A stretch of 64,000 nucleotides of DNA from Branchinecta lynchi. Its lineage: Eukaryota; Arthropoda; Branchiopoda; Anostraca; Branchinectidae. Numbering within the stretch: position 1 is the stretch's first letter; each line of letters opens with the position of its first letter. The notes below the pieces were generated by a model, which did no database searches, had not been told where the DNA came from, and saw only the letters and a list, made by a program, of their open reading frames with translations. The stretch lies in NCBI GenBank assembly GCA_023053575.1, contig JAKZAP010000004.1, positions 16,441,624 through 16,505,623 of the forward strand, read 5' to 3'. Shown piece by piece: positions 51,001-54,258 of the stretch. The position numbers were made by a program, and so were the translations under genes.

Positions 51001-52813
51001 AAAAATCTTGGTTAGAGGGTAGGTTATCCATGCTGCCGTTTCCTTAAGGAGTCTTGGATGAATACCATCTGGGCCTTTGGCTTTTGATGTGTCAAGGGTA
51101 GTCAAACGCTTCAGTACGTCTTCCATTGAGATCAGGATGGGTGGCATTTCAAATTCAATTGGGAGGTTTTCCATGATGGGGGGTGGCAGTGGGGCAGAAT
51201 TGTGGTTGAAATTAGTACTGAAGCAGTCACTCAAACAATTCGCTATCTCTTTGGAATCTCGGGCAGTAGTGCCGTCAGATTTTTCTAGGGGAGGAATGGA
51301 ACGTCTGTTAGGATTGCTCGATGACACATAGTGCCAAAACTTTTTGGGGTTTTGTTTAGCATCACACGCAATTGAATCCTCAAAATCAGCCACTAACTTC
51401 CTGGTCTGGTTTCTTAGTTTGTTCCGACACTTTTTGAATTCATCATAGTGAGACTGGCATTTGCATTTGGTGTATCTTGACCAGGCCTTTTTTTTCTTTT
51501 TAATACCACTTTTTACTTGAGAAGGTAAATATGGCAAGGTTTTTGGTCGTTCAACCCATCGTTCATTGGTGTACTTTGCTTCAGTCTCTAGAAGAATATT
51601 TTTGAAATTCACCCAAGAAAGTTCTACATCATCACTTAAAATTTCATCCCAAGCACAATCAGCAAGGTCATTACGAATACTTCTGTAATCAATAAATGTC
51701 TTCTTAGTTTTATTGTTAGGTATCTGATTCAGGAGTACTGTATTTTCAATGCAGATGTGGTCACTAGCACCAATGGCAGGTAGAAGTGTGGTGGAGAGCA
51801 CCCAGTCCAGGTTACTGGTTAGAACGAGATCAAGCAATGACGGAGACTGGTTTCCGCGATATCTGGTAGGTTCACTGATAATTTGGAAGAGCAGGTTATT
51901 GGCAAGGCTGCTTGTTGTCACATTTGAGGGGTTGTTAGCTGGTGCAATTCCTATGCCATCCACCCACTTAACATTAGGCAGATTAAAATCACCAGTAGAT
52001 TCAGGGATGAAAACAGATTTATTGTAGTTTTCAACCCTATCTCACCCGTAAATTAAATCTTCGAGCCCATATGGAGTACGCTTGGTACCTGTACTTCAGT
52101 AAAACACAGAATTACTTGGCAGAGCACTTCCCAGAACGTTCATCCCCACATATTCTTCTCGTTCAAATTCATAGACCATACATTTGATAACCGGGATTGT
52201 TTTTCCGAACAATCCCTATTCCACCAGAATGGGGATTCGAGGATTTTTTTCGGAAACTGAAAACCGCATGCAACCAGTTTACGAACGACAGTACACTCAG
52301 CAAAAATTGTATAACTATGTTATAGGATGCGAAACCAATAAAATGTTAACAAAGTTTTGCAGAGCAAAGATGCCCTCGTTCGAATGGTGTCAAAATTTTT
52401 AATTTAAAAACTTAGCAAAACGGAAGCAAACAAGTTGCAGAAGACCTCTTTCCAAGTATCAGATTTGCTTTCAGGTTCTTTTCGAGTTGACGGTGGAACA
52501 GAACAAGTAAGGACACAAACGCACCATTACTGAATGATAATAAGCGCGAAATTTCAAAATTTTATACAAGCGTGCAGTCAGAAGCTAGTTTTTTATTTTT
52601 TTTCGAACATAGAACTCATTGAGAGGTACGACGTTCGGGAACTAGGATAGTTACCCTATACTTAGCCTAGTTACCTTCAAATGGTGGCTCATCAAAATGA
52701 GCTTCATTAGAAAGGCTTGCAAGGTATTCTTCTTCTGCCAAGATATCTGACTCATCAGGAAAACCATATTCCATTTCAAAATCAAATTGCAGTGCAGCTT
52801 TTTCTGCCTTCAC
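14855..52813 (-). CDS. CHTF18: CHTF18 (CTF18), alternative clamp-loader large subunit; 14 exons, span of coding region
   Basis: Ctf18 replaces RFC1 in the CTF18-RFC complex, which loads PCNA at replication forks, interacts with the leading-strand polymerase and supports sister-chromatid cohesion in the nucleus. Fourteen exons, total 2,802 nt (934 codons), were placed by similarity to the animal protein of about 975 residues. Every junction has GT and AG and the phases match. Motifs in order are a DE-rich N-terminus, GPPGLGKT (Walker A), MNASDDRS, LIIDEIDGAPVAAINVLLS (Walker B), VICICND (sensor 1), CEKSENDIRAC (sensor 2 region), then the Ctf18-specific C-terminal helical blocks TYRQERTPDGQYVYVLDP and LTYASKQLIAREI. 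The introns are swollen by transposons. The first exon is probably missing, and the last conserved motif is not found intact. Start and stop are therefore not fixed. Confidence 0.92.
15160..15290 (-). repeat. 3' tail of a LINE-like element
   Basis: On the minus strand it reads AATAAAGATTGATTGATTGA, a short tetranucleotide tail typical of non-LTR 3' ends. No coding part remains. MITE family 1 follows immediately. Confidence 0.35.
15291..15563 (-). mobile_element. MITE family 1, complete with ATC duplication
   Basis: The ends are GAGCGTGTTCCACCCT and AGGGTGGAACACGCTC (16-bp perfect inverted repeats). ATC is found on both sides (15,288-15,290 and 15,564-15,566). It is non-coding and in the opposite orientation to the copy at 13,843. 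It sits in CHTF18 intron 13. Confidence 0.85.
15564..16642. other. intron 13 of CHTF18, nothing recognised
   Basis: Apart from the MITE and LINE tail listed, no repeat end, RNA gene or extra exon was identified in this intronic stretch. Confidence 0.4.
16643..16773 (-). CDS. CHTF18: CHTF18 exon 13
   Basis: The acceptor is TTCTTCGCAG and the donor GTAAGT. It encodes ISTQLYSPEERLEVL, then TYRQERTPDGQYVYVLDP, nearly identical in the second half to the vertebrate protein. It enters in phase 0 and leaves in phase 2. Confidence 0.95.
17014..17285. mobile_element. MITE family E (TAGGGAGTAG ends)
   Basis: The left end is GAGAGCAATGTAACACTAGG and the right end the near reverse complement (CCTAGCGTTATTTTGCTCTG). 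The interior (ACTTGCGGGGTTAGAAA, GTGGTCTGCACACA) is shared with the tandem duplicates at 23,765-24,533. It is non-coding and sits in CHTF18 intron 12. Confidence 0.65.
17614..17763 (-). CDS. CHTF18: CHTF18 exon 12
   Basis: This 150-nt, phase-0 exon has acceptor ACTTTCAG and donor GTAGGT. It encodes …NIIKTLMLEMAPSSRVFTT, then LVLDMLPIVVDCLTPNFRP. This aligns with the family segment …LIQTLVSGIAPATRS… and …LDALCLLLDILAPKLRP. Confidence 0.93.
17764..19766. other. intron 11 of CHTF18, repeat fragments only
   Basis: Small structures are seen: a hairpin GTAGTTAC-TTCGGA-GTAACTAC near 18,668; a perfect palindrome CCAGATTCTAGAATCTGG at 19,167-19,184; and G-runs near 18,088 and 19,489. TTCGTTCCAGCT near 18,650 and AGCTGGAACG near 19,732 could be ends of a decayed foldback element. 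No exon was found. Confidence 0.4.
19771..19993. repeat. inverted-repeat element (GAGTCTTCACC ends)
   Basis: GAGTCTTCACCTTCCGGAAT, then CTGGGTTCCCAGA, on the left is mirrored by TCTGGAAGCCCAGATTCTGG and GGGAGGTGAAGAC on the right. It is MITE-like and non-coding; its family is not assigned. Confidence 0.5.
20342..20400. repeat. C-run followed by a palindrome
   Basis: A run of about 19 C is followed by a near-perfect 35-bp palindrome with arms GTTCATGGGCAA and TTGCCCATGAAC around GGGCCC. Related half-sites occur near 6,594-6,620 and 6,762-6,782, also next to G-runs. Confidence 0.55.
20446..20600. repeat. ACAGA low-complexity hairpin
   Basis: AACAG/ACAGA motifs are repeated on both sides of a short TCTGTTTCTG tract, giving a long low-complexity foldback. 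It has no coding content. Confidence 0.55.
20611..20894 (+). mobile_element. MITE family 1, left end lost
   Basis: It is the same interior as the other copies (TAACTATTAGTTACTATT, then GTTCCAGCC…). It ends in GGGTGGAACACACTC, but the GAGCGTGTTCCACC terminus is missing at the left. Confidence 0.7.
21203..21380 (-). repeat. tRNA-Thr(UGU)-derived SINE-like repeat
   Basis: The minus strand reads as a tRNA: D-arm TAGCTCAAATGGTAAGAGCG, anticodon region CTTGTAA (UGU), T-arm GGGTTCAAATCCC and a mostly paired acceptor (CCTCGG with CTGAGG). The anticodon stem is damaged. About 90 bp upstream of the tRNA part (plus strand 21,285-21,380) is shared with the repeat at 56,262. It could be an old tRNA gene, but the shared flank favours a repeat. 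Confidence 0.55.
21653..21935 (-). CDS. CHTF18: CHTF18 exon 11
   Basis: The acceptor is TGCTTCCAG and the donor GTAGGTGTC. It encodes YSSVLHSVQSCGDYDRLVQG, VYENYLAVKFRDNKLDN, SGLEWMCFYDLVQ and …LHFLFASSERPKINFPKTGTE. This aligns with the family segment F.RVLHA…EHEKVVQGLF…LLFASS..PRI.FP. It enters in phase 2 and leaves in phase 0. Confidence 0.94.
22473..22588 (-). pseudogene. partial duplicate of CHTF18 exon 11
   Basis: About 116 bp repeats exon 11 with some substitutions. It stays open across the whole stretch (ENYLAVKFRNKKLDNVASGL, then EWICFYDLVQGQIRHTQ). It lies in the intron between exons 10 and 11 in the same orientation, without obvious splice sites of its own. It is probably an old local segmental copy. 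Inclusion in transcripts is not excluded. Confidence 0.85.
22725..22805 (-). CDS. CHTF18: CHTF18 exon 10
   Basis: This 81-nt exon has acceptor CTGTTTTAG and donor GTATGCC. It encodes a charged linker IDFTKSEPNAKKESVGENEK, then QSVDSKR. Both junctions restore Arg codons (DR-I and KR-Y). The charged linker occupies the same place in other Ctf18 proteins. Confidence 0.88.
22806..23107. other. intron 9 of CHTF18, nothing recognised
   Basis: No repeat boundary or exon was identified between exon 10 and the LINE relic. Confidence 0.35.
23108..23900 (-). pseudogene. LINE ORF2 C-terminal relic with zinc-knuckle-like motif
   Basis: On the minus strand 23,513-23,767 encodes LLGVVISSDLSWHENTKTIV and KKANSAIQMLKTLKKFRVP, typical of the post-RT region. 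About 23,108-23,330 encodes CPIWGEGDEDLIHCMCDCDE and ends …REKCLSGV before a TAG, a Cys/His cluster common at LINE C-termini. A part nearer 23,800-23,890 reads YDRRTEIVKRPIKLDGAEEN. Frameshifts separate the pieces. This is a dead element, distinct from the three longer LINEs. Confidence 0.65.
23765..24440. repeat. tandem duplication, about 340 bp unit
   Basis: A block starting CCATATCAATGCATACATTT at 23,765 begins again at about 24,105 and stays similar to GAACGGCTGAATGAGTTTAA at the end of each copy. The unit joins a piece of the LINE relic to MITE family E interior. Only the second copy continues to a family E terminus, near 24,533. Confidence 0.8.
24441..25134. other. intron 9 of CHTF18 (5' part), nothing further recognised
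   Basis: After the family E right end near 24,533, no further repeat or exon was identified before exon 9. Confidence 0.35.
25135..25383 (-). CDS. CHTF18: CHTF18 exon 9 (sensor 2 region)
   Basis: The acceptor is CGCTGTTGCAG and the donor GTAAAT. It encodes LAHRLLEIATEHSIETDLSA, LCEKSENDIRACLATLYFF and GLKDSNRSLFRVWQDIFQ. NDIRAC contains the sensor 2 arginine of the RFC lid domain. It is phase 2 on both sides. Confidence 0.95.
25956..26301 (-). CDS. CHTF18: CHTF18 exon 8 (Walker B, sensor 1)
   Basis: The acceptor is TCGTTTACAG and the donor GTAGAA. It encodes YNVVEMNASDDRSAAAF, PNCLIIDEIDGAPVAAINVL, a lysine-rich insert QKGKKKKEGA, and RPVICICNDLYTPSLRQLRQ. DEID is the Walker B and CND the sensor 1 motif of the AAA+ fold. 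It enters in phase 1 and leaves in phase 2. Confidence 0.96.
26302..26570. repeat. intronic, with a LINE-like 3' tail near 26,385
   Basis: TACGAATAAATGAATGAATT is a tetranucleotide tail of the type left by non-LTR elements. Nothing else is recognised. Confidence 0.3.
26571..26728 (+). repeat. inverted repeat enclosing a hammerhead-like core (family F)
   Basis: Arms 26,571-26,620 and 26,679-26,728 are reverse complements with one mismatch (CATATTTGACGATGCAAAAC… mirrored). The 58-nt loop holds CTGAAGA (26,645-26,651), a possible stem CCCTT/AAGGG, then GAAA (26,673-26,676). CUGANGA plus GAAA is the hammerhead ribozyme core; such motifs are known in Penelope-like elements. Stem I and the cleavage site are not convincing. 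Related copies lie at 33,225-33,620 and 60,283-60,655. Confidence 0.6.
26729..27443. other. intron 7 of CHTF18, nothing recognised
   Basis: No exon, RNA gene or named repeat end was identified. Confidence 0.35.
27444..27768. mobile_element. MITE with GGTAG ends and TAT duplication
   Basis: The ends are GGTAGCGTTCCAGCAACTTA and the complement of GGTAGAGTTCCAGTGAAGTT. TAT flanks both sides (27,441-27,443 and 27,769-27,771). The interior has many TAATAACTA-type short palindromes. The 3-bp duplication and GTTCCA near the ends suggest relationship to MITE family 1. Confidence 0.72.
28025..29388 (-). mobile_element. family B element (HINE/pearl-like), inverted
   Basis: At its left it begins with the complement of the family-B 3' end: TTTTATGGCGCTTGCCCTTC, GGCCAAGTGCCATA, then GCGATCGC. 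It ends at the right with the complement of the 5' hairpin GAGCTACGAGCTC. Between them are units with GGATTCCCCCTCC-type blocks (complemented) and several G-runs. It is non-coding and sits in CHTF18 intron 7. Confidence 0.72.
29490..29805 (-). CDS. CHTF18: CHTF18 exon 7 (Walker A)
   Basis: The acceptor is TGTCTATTGTAG and the donor GTAGGC. It encodes ATNRALLRWLKLWDKVVFNR, a linker, then QKVALLCGPPGLGKTTLAHV and VASHAG. GPPGLGKT binds ATP phosphate. A later AG gives a shorter exon that would lose ATNRALLR, which the family conserves. It enters in phase 0 and leaves in phase 1. Confidence 0.96.
29806..30130. other. intron 6 of CHTF18, nothing recognised
   Basis: No repeat end or exon was identified up to the MITE at 30,131. 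Confidence 0.35.
30131..30397 (+). mobile_element. MITE family 1
   Basis: The ends are GAGCGTGTTCCACCCTTCTA and TAGGGTGAAACACGCTC. The flanks TGC/TAC are an imperfect 3-bp duplication. It is non-coding and sits in intron 6. Confidence 0.78.
30398..31340. other. intron 6 of CHTF18, nothing recognised
   Basis: Apart from an A-rich tract near 31,190-31,212, no feature was identified. Confidence 0.35.
31341..31508 (-). CDS. CHTF18: CHTF18 exon 6
   Basis: This 168-nt, phase-0 exon has acceptor GTTTATTTTAG and donor GTAAGAGC. It encodes a charged helix KEKKELAIEEAVKTRLESFG, then DSSWLESYRPQKYFDLLSNE. W.…Y.P..Y.(D/E)LLS is the conserved entry to the RFC AAA+ module. Confidence 0.94.
31509..32081. 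other. intron 5 of CHTF18, nothing recognised
   Basis: No repeat end or extra exon was identified. Confidence 0.35.
32082..32168 (-). CDS. CHTF18: CHTF18 exon 5
   Basis: This 87-nt, phase-0 exon has acceptor GCTCTTCCAG and donor GTAAGAG. It encodes SSDLHPSPGQRGGLLSIPIS, then VLKLEAEKE, aligning with the family's …WRGGG..LLGVSLA.LK…. The exact acceptor is less certain because other AG sites lie within the exon. Confidence 0.8.
32169..33224. other. intron 4 of CHTF18 with one LINE-like tail
   Basis: GTGCGTCATAAATCCTTCAT followed by CATT repeats near 32,471-32,500 resembles the tail at 55,133-55,185 and is probably a non-LTR 3' end. Nothing else is recognised. Confidence 0.35.
33225..33660 (-). 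repeat. two direct copies of family F (hammerhead-like repeat)
   Basis: AGTCCTTCAGCCCAAGCTGA begins near 33,210 and again near 33,491, each followed by GGTGCAAAACGGATAAGTCA and CAAGCTGGAAAATGAAC. On the minus strand the first copy keeps CTGAAGA…GAAA (33,294-33,325). In the second the core reads CTGAAGT and is therefore damaged. The copies are about 280 bp apart, suggesting a tandem element as in Penelope-like pLTRs (inference). Confidence 0.6.
33708..33843 (-). CDS. CHTF18: CHTF18 exon 4
   Basis: The acceptor is a long T-rich tract ending TTTTTTCAG and the donor GTAAGT. It encodes TESSFSRRRRYAFKTIPDTA, then GERMYMLLKKTNSGSEN. It corresponds to the region before the AAA+ module that reads PPIL.DY…S.EG.R.YL.L in the family. 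It enters in phase 2 and leaves in phase 0. Confidence 0.88.
33844..34548. other. intron 3 of CHTF18, nothing recognised
   Basis: T-rich tracts near 34,241-34,254 are present, but no repeat end or exon was identified. Confidence 0.35.
34549..34837 (-). CDS. CHTF18: CHTF18 exon 3
   Basis: The acceptor is TTGTCTTTCAG and the donor GTAAGC. It encodes SSQAKRQKTSDVPASKV, then INPVRISHEPHFGMSGFEGG and DDTYLDRLEAII. AKRQKT fits the basic patch (…KR.R) in other Ctf18 N-termini. It enters in phase 1 and leaves in phase 2. The acceptor lies only about 20 bp from a MITE. Confidence 0.85.
34859..35163 (-). mobile_element. MITE family 1, complete with AAA duplication
   Basis: The ends are GAGCGTGGTCCACCCT and AGGGTGGAACACGCTC. 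AAA lies on both sides (34,856-34,858 and 35,164-35,166). The interior is the same as other copies, inverted. It abuts LINE-2 on one side and the exon 3 acceptor on the other. Confidence 0.85.
35273..36424 (+). CDS. LINE-2 ORF1
   Basis: The 383-residue protein has a helical N-terminus (MPDSISELLCFISNKIDNSP…). A coiled-coil-like segment lies near residues 115-145 (SQMEEIKSQIDNLRS). A Pro/Gly-rich linker follows near 230-265, then a folded C-terminal part (FVARLDSETEP…CEKIQGKSVISGSFKIV). No CCHC zinc knuckle is seen. By position and layout it is the element's RNA-binding protein; direct family similarity is not obvious to me. It ends within ORF2's start: the ATG at 36,414 precedes the TAA at 36,422-36,424. 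Confidence 0.7.
   Translation: MPDSISELLCFISNKIDNSPKDIILKICHEFYSLDEILAAKHILASIITVEERNACSDRLSTTRRSANLALEDIYFILQSIDRTDLKFLAMDLSRIPPMNLQHFDLVTVLKSYEILQSQMEEIKSQIDNLRSTTVPRQEINSIIKSFVDGNLDSARVFTQPTIISDKLASRAVSNATLFYDVDAIADGSDLECSVTHGHVQSGSEVGNADSNGQTRLTEASAQPSGSMRVPPGSFAEIARLPPRPQPPGGGGASGSGAVRPSFRRSGPRNAVVGSSANGALTGIKSALDSKTSALFVARLDSETEPVALAKSVAMKLKCDAGKLKCEKIQGKSVISGSFKIVIPAVYRDIAMKASFWPTGVIVRRFFENRSPQQGSEVVNHGS
36414..39194 (+). pseudogene. LINE-2 ORF2 (endonuclease-RT) with an in-frame TAG
   Basis: The frame starts MVLKCITYNCRSLKSN. Endonuclease motifs are present: FLQEIWL, VILGDWNAN, SWLDHIL and FGPDHLPLVF, over about residues 1-240. RT motifs are CFVDSTKAFDRVNH near 613, LRQGGVLSPLLYAVYVD after the stop, and FFADDLVVL near 712. 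Codon 647 is TAG at 38,352-38,354, inside the RT between the first catalytic Asp motif and the RQGG block; the frame on both sides is the same. Related LINEs usually have an aromatic residue here. The total is 926 sense-length positions. It is probably inactive, or a recent point mutation in an otherwise intact copy. Confidence 0.85.
39377..39569. mobile_element. hAT-type MITE with 8-bp duplication
   Basis: CATATAGA occurs at 39,369-39,376 and 39,570-39,577. The ends are CAGGCCCGTATCCAGG and CCTGGATACGGCCTTG. G-runs and C-runs just inside the ends are complementary. An 8-bp target duplication and CAGG-type ends fit the hAT superfamily. It is non-coding. Confidence 0.82.
39660..39955 (+). repeat. 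3' end of a truncated LINE-like element
   Basis: GCGGCCTTTAGGCTGAATAA is followed by ACAAACATT and ATT repeats, the form of a CR1-like 3' end. No coding portion is recognisable. Confidence 0.4.
39956..40962. other. intron 2 of CHTF18; a decayed family A end near 40,490
   Basis: At about 40,490-40,620 the sequence TTTTGGGGTCCAAAACGTTA, then ATGATAACTCTC, matches the family A right end in inverted orientation, much diverged. Nothing else is recognised. Confidence 0.4.
40963..42256 (+). mobile_element. family B element, complete ends
   Basis: It begins AACAAGAGCTACGAGCTCAT then ATGGCACTTGTTACGAG. It ends GCGATCGCTATATGGCACTT, GGCCGAAGGG and CAAGTGCCATAAAA. The core is degenerate units with CCAAGTTTCATCGTCCTAG and TTCCGGATTCCCCCTCCCTC. 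A GACAGACC/GACGGACGG tract lies before the 3' end. It is the clearest single copy for defining the family ends. It is non-coding. Confidence 0.78.
42257..42600. other. intron 2 of CHTF18, nothing recognised
   Basis: No repeat end or exon was identified. Confidence 0.35.
42601..43430. repeat. degenerate tandem array with a CCGACA…TGTCGG palindromic core
   Basis: Units contain TTACCGACAGAGCTNTTGTCGG-like cores, then TATCNGAAACGGAATC, then TCCGCACCGA. They recur near 42,865, 42,940, 43,085, 43,165, 43,210 and 43,335, with variable spacing. The inner part of each core can fold into a hairpin. The array ends at a G-run near 43,436. Confidence 0.6.
43431..44050. repeat. G-runs and diverged family-B-like sequence
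   Basis: GGGGGGCAGCTGCCCCCCTA, then GTTTCGCCACTG, at 43,437-43,475 looks like one end of another hAT-like MITE. A run of about 23 G lies near 43,795-43,817. The remainder resembles diverged family B core (CAACTCCC…CAGTGACAG). No ends were defined. Confidence 0.4.
44051..44340. repeat. GCTACTA-rich low-complexity tract
   Basis: Many GCTACTA, TACTACAT and GCAAGAC variants occur without a fixed period. It has no coding signal. Confidence 0.55.
44341..44911. other. intron 2 of CHTF18, nothing recognised
   Basis: No repeat end or exon was identified up to the exon 2 donor. Confidence 0.35.
44912..45097 (-). CDS. CHTF18: CHTF18 exon 2
   Basis: The acceptor is GATTGTTTCAG and the donor GTATGT. 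It encodes EPPDISLLTQQNSYKPIDIA, a linker, then KEARKRQQDELFGDLGDSDE and DFSLSENN. It is acidic and proline-rich, as in the N-terminal region of other Ctf18 proteins. It is phase 1 on both sides, completing Asp and Gly codons with its neighbours. Confidence 0.82.
45280..48262 (+). mobile_element. family B element split by a family A insertion
   Basis: The 5' end (GAACTACGAGCTCATATGGC) is at 45,280 and core units run to 46,918. After the family A element, the interrupted unit resumes at 48,035 (TTTTTCCGGATTCCCCCAC). The 3' end follows with GGACAGACCGACC and GCGATCGCTATAGGGCACTT at about 48,262. The final hairpin is damaged. The two halves make one continuous family B copy. Confidence 0.7.
46919..48034 (+). 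mobile_element. family A element nested in family B
   Basis: It begins ACAAGACCAAAGGTTTCGAT and has core units with CGGTTTNGGCCGGATTCCGG. It ends CCACTTACATTTTGGGATCC, then CAAAA. It is about 1.1 kb and flanked on both sides by parts of a single family B unit, so it inserted later. Confidence 0.72.
48263..49020. repeat. two family A fragments in opposite orientations
   Basis: About 48,266-48,420 is a plus-oriented core fragment. A minus-oriented copy begins at 48,449 (GTTTTTGGGATCCCAAAAGG, GTCCGTCCGTCTGTG) and runs through core units to about 49,020, where it fades without the second end. Confidence 0.6.
49021..49414. repeat. 33-bp minisatellite and unassigned flank
   Basis: At 49,097-49,205 the motif AGAGAGGATGATATGAAGTC recurs with a period of about 33 bp, three copies, the first diverged. 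The flank up to the LINE-3 tail shows nothing else. Confidence 0.6.
49415..52040 (-). mobile_element. LINE-3: 5'-truncated CR1-like retrotransposon
   Basis: The element begins within the endonuclease at a GDFN motif near 52,000 and runs through RT to a 3' untranslated region. It ends with a TAAGGTAATT-type two-unit tail near 49,415-49,432 (seen in complement), as CR1 3' ends often have. It lies in CHTF18 intron 1, in the same orientation as the host gene. The 5' truncation is usual for LINE insertion. Confidence 0.85.
49575..52029 (-). pseudogene. LINE-3 ORF2 remnant (endonuclease C-part, RT), frameshifted near its end
   Basis: The frame includes GDFNLPNVKWV, then IGASDHICI (the endonuclease end). 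RT motifs include KAKGPDGIHPRLLKE, NYRPISLTSVPSKVME, LLDQAKAFDKVVH, SGVPQGTKLGPTLFS and LFADDSKLFG. The post-RT block is EERDLGVTIDNQFKFH and RPHLEYGMIV. Near the end an A7 run (T7 at 49,676-49,682, plus strand) shifts the frame. The unshifted frame would continue NAATLDGFKRGVDEDW to a stop at 49,575-49,577. The shifted frame stops at 49,612. CR1-type by these motifs. Confidence 0.88.
52041..52674. other. intron 1 of CHTF18, nothing recognised
   Basis: No repeat end or exon was identified between LINE-3 and exon 1. Confidence 0.35.
52675..52813 (-). CDS. CHTF18: CHTF18 first recognised exon
   Basis: The donor is GTAACT (phase 1). A plausible acceptor, TTTGTTTTGTCATTAG, lies just before VKAEKAALQFDFEMEYGFPD. 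The exon continues ESDILAEEEYLASLSNEAHF and DEPPFE. An internal ATG at 52,774-52,772 (MEYGFPDES…) could be the start if the upstream exon is non-coding. Read without splicing, an in-frame TAG precedes the exon. The acidic N-terminus fits the family. Confidence 0.75.
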
Positions 52814-53208
52814 CTAATGACAAAACAAATCTTTGGACCCTCTTGACTATGTTTTTACTGAATAAATAGCCAGCTTAGTTGGCTTTAAAGGGTAAAGACG
52901 CGGTTCGTTAAATCTCTGCGTCACTAAACTAAACAGATTTGTTATTATTTTGTATTTTGCGCTGTCTCGTTTCCAAGGTTTCTAATTATCCGCCAGATTT
53001 TCGCGCCAGTAGCTGCGATGTTCAACAACTAAAATCCCTAGATTACACAGAGGATGGAACATAAGAACATGAAAAGAAACAGAACAAACGAAACTAATAA
53101 TGTAGTTTCTAGAAAACTGACACTGATTAAATAAATATGTTAATTTATTTTTATTTTTAATGTATTTTTGTTTGAAATTGTATTTTTTTTTTCATATTAT
53201 CCACAATC
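52814..53208. promoter_or_regulatory. putative divergent promoter with E2F-like site
   Basis: This is an AT-rich interval between minus-strand CHTF18 and a plus-strand ATG at 53,209. TTTTCGCGCC at 52,998-53,007 contains an exact TTTSGCGC E2F consensus. CHTF18 is a replication gene, a class commonly under E2F control in animals. The transcription start and the first CHTF18 exon are not resolved. Confidence 0.4.
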
Positions 53209-53285
53209 ATGGAAGAAAAAGCGGAAAAATTAAAAACTGAGGCAAAAGTCTATACTCTTCAAAATTTTTTGAAGGATATTGAAAA
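53209..53285 (+). CDS. possible first coding exon of an unidentified divergent gene
   Basis: An ATG in a good context (CAATCATGG) starts MEEKAEKLKTEAK…NFLKDIEK, followed at once by a donor-like GTATGT at 53,286. Unspliced, the frame stops at 53,294. The peptide is lysine/glutamate rich and helical. No convincing second exon in the right phase was found; a candidate at about 53,529-53,570 is in another phase. It could be a real short 5' exon or chance. Confidence 0.25.
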
Positions 53286-54034
53286 GTATGTATAAACCTA
53301 AGTCGTTTTTCCGTGCTCCCTCAAACAGTTTGTGGCTCGAAAAGAGTGTTCCCGCGGTGTTTTGTGCGGCCCACAACTGTATTTCTGCGACCAACAACAT
53401 TTTCCTGGCTCAAATTCGGCAAACAACTGGCGAGGTGATTGTCGATTTTGCGGCTCAGTTCTGGTAGGGAATTCAAATAAAGCAGCAAAATAGTGTCTAA
53501 ACTATAAAGTTAACTACTTTTCCAAGCAGACAGACTTACAACTGAGGATCCCTTTTGCATATAATGGTAAGGAAATAAGCCGGGAGTTTAATTTCTATTT
53601 TCAGATATTTGAAATTTCTGCTAAAAAAATAGACAAAACCGCATTTCCGCGAGTTTCAACTCGTGGCTTGACTGTGTGGCACACAATCGTGTTTCCCCGA
53701 CAAACACCTAAAAGTGTATGACCCACAATTGTGTCATGGAAAAAGGCCTCTAGTGGTACGAGCGTGTTTGGGCTGAAGCCTACATGACCAGTGTCACCAG
53801 ATGGTGCGCATTTTCGACACTTTTTAGAGATGGCTGTGCTTTGAATTTTCCAAGTGTGAGCATTGCTCCAAATTTGTGTATTTCTCAAAATTTTGGCGCA
53901 AATCGGGTGCATTTTGCTCTCCACAGATCTAGAGGGTTGTGGATGACTCAAAATCTCCACTGAAATGTCAAAATTTTCATTTGGATCCTTCGGAACACTG
54001 ATGACTGATGTTTGCTAGTTCAAAACGTGTTGAG
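53286..54034. other. no gene recognised
   Basis: A splice-flanked open segment at about 53,529-53,570 (TTTTCCAAGCAG before, GTAAGG after) is noted, but it does not join in phase to 53,209-53,285. Nothing else is identified. Confidence 0.3.
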
Positions 54035-54258
54035 CAGTTGGGCACCAGACTTTTTGGTGAATTCCCCTCGACAGGGGAATCCCCTGCACAGGTAAAAAGA
54101 ATCCCCGATGGAGGAGACGGTGTTGGGGGAAAAGTGCAGTTTTCCCAACTGCTCACACTTTTCCCCCAACACTATCTCCTCCACAGGGGATTCTTTTTCA
54201 CCTGTGCAGGGGATTCCCCTGTGGAGAGGAACTCTCCAAAAAGTCTGGTGCCCAACTG
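54035..54258. repeat. large near-perfect palindrome (foldback element)
   Basis: Arms of about 105 bp run inward from CAGTTGGGCACCAGACTTTT on the left and its complement AAAAGTCTGGTGCCCAACTG on the right, with a loop of roughly 10-15 bp. TTGA lies near both edges. GGGGAATCCCCTGCACAGGT is itself a partial internal palindrome. It is non-coding and MITE-like. Confidence 0.78.

Noticed and set aside
53529..53570. Mini-exon with good splice sites downstream of the 53,209 start
   Set aside because: Its open frame is not in phase with the 53,209-53,285 segment; joining them gives an early stop.
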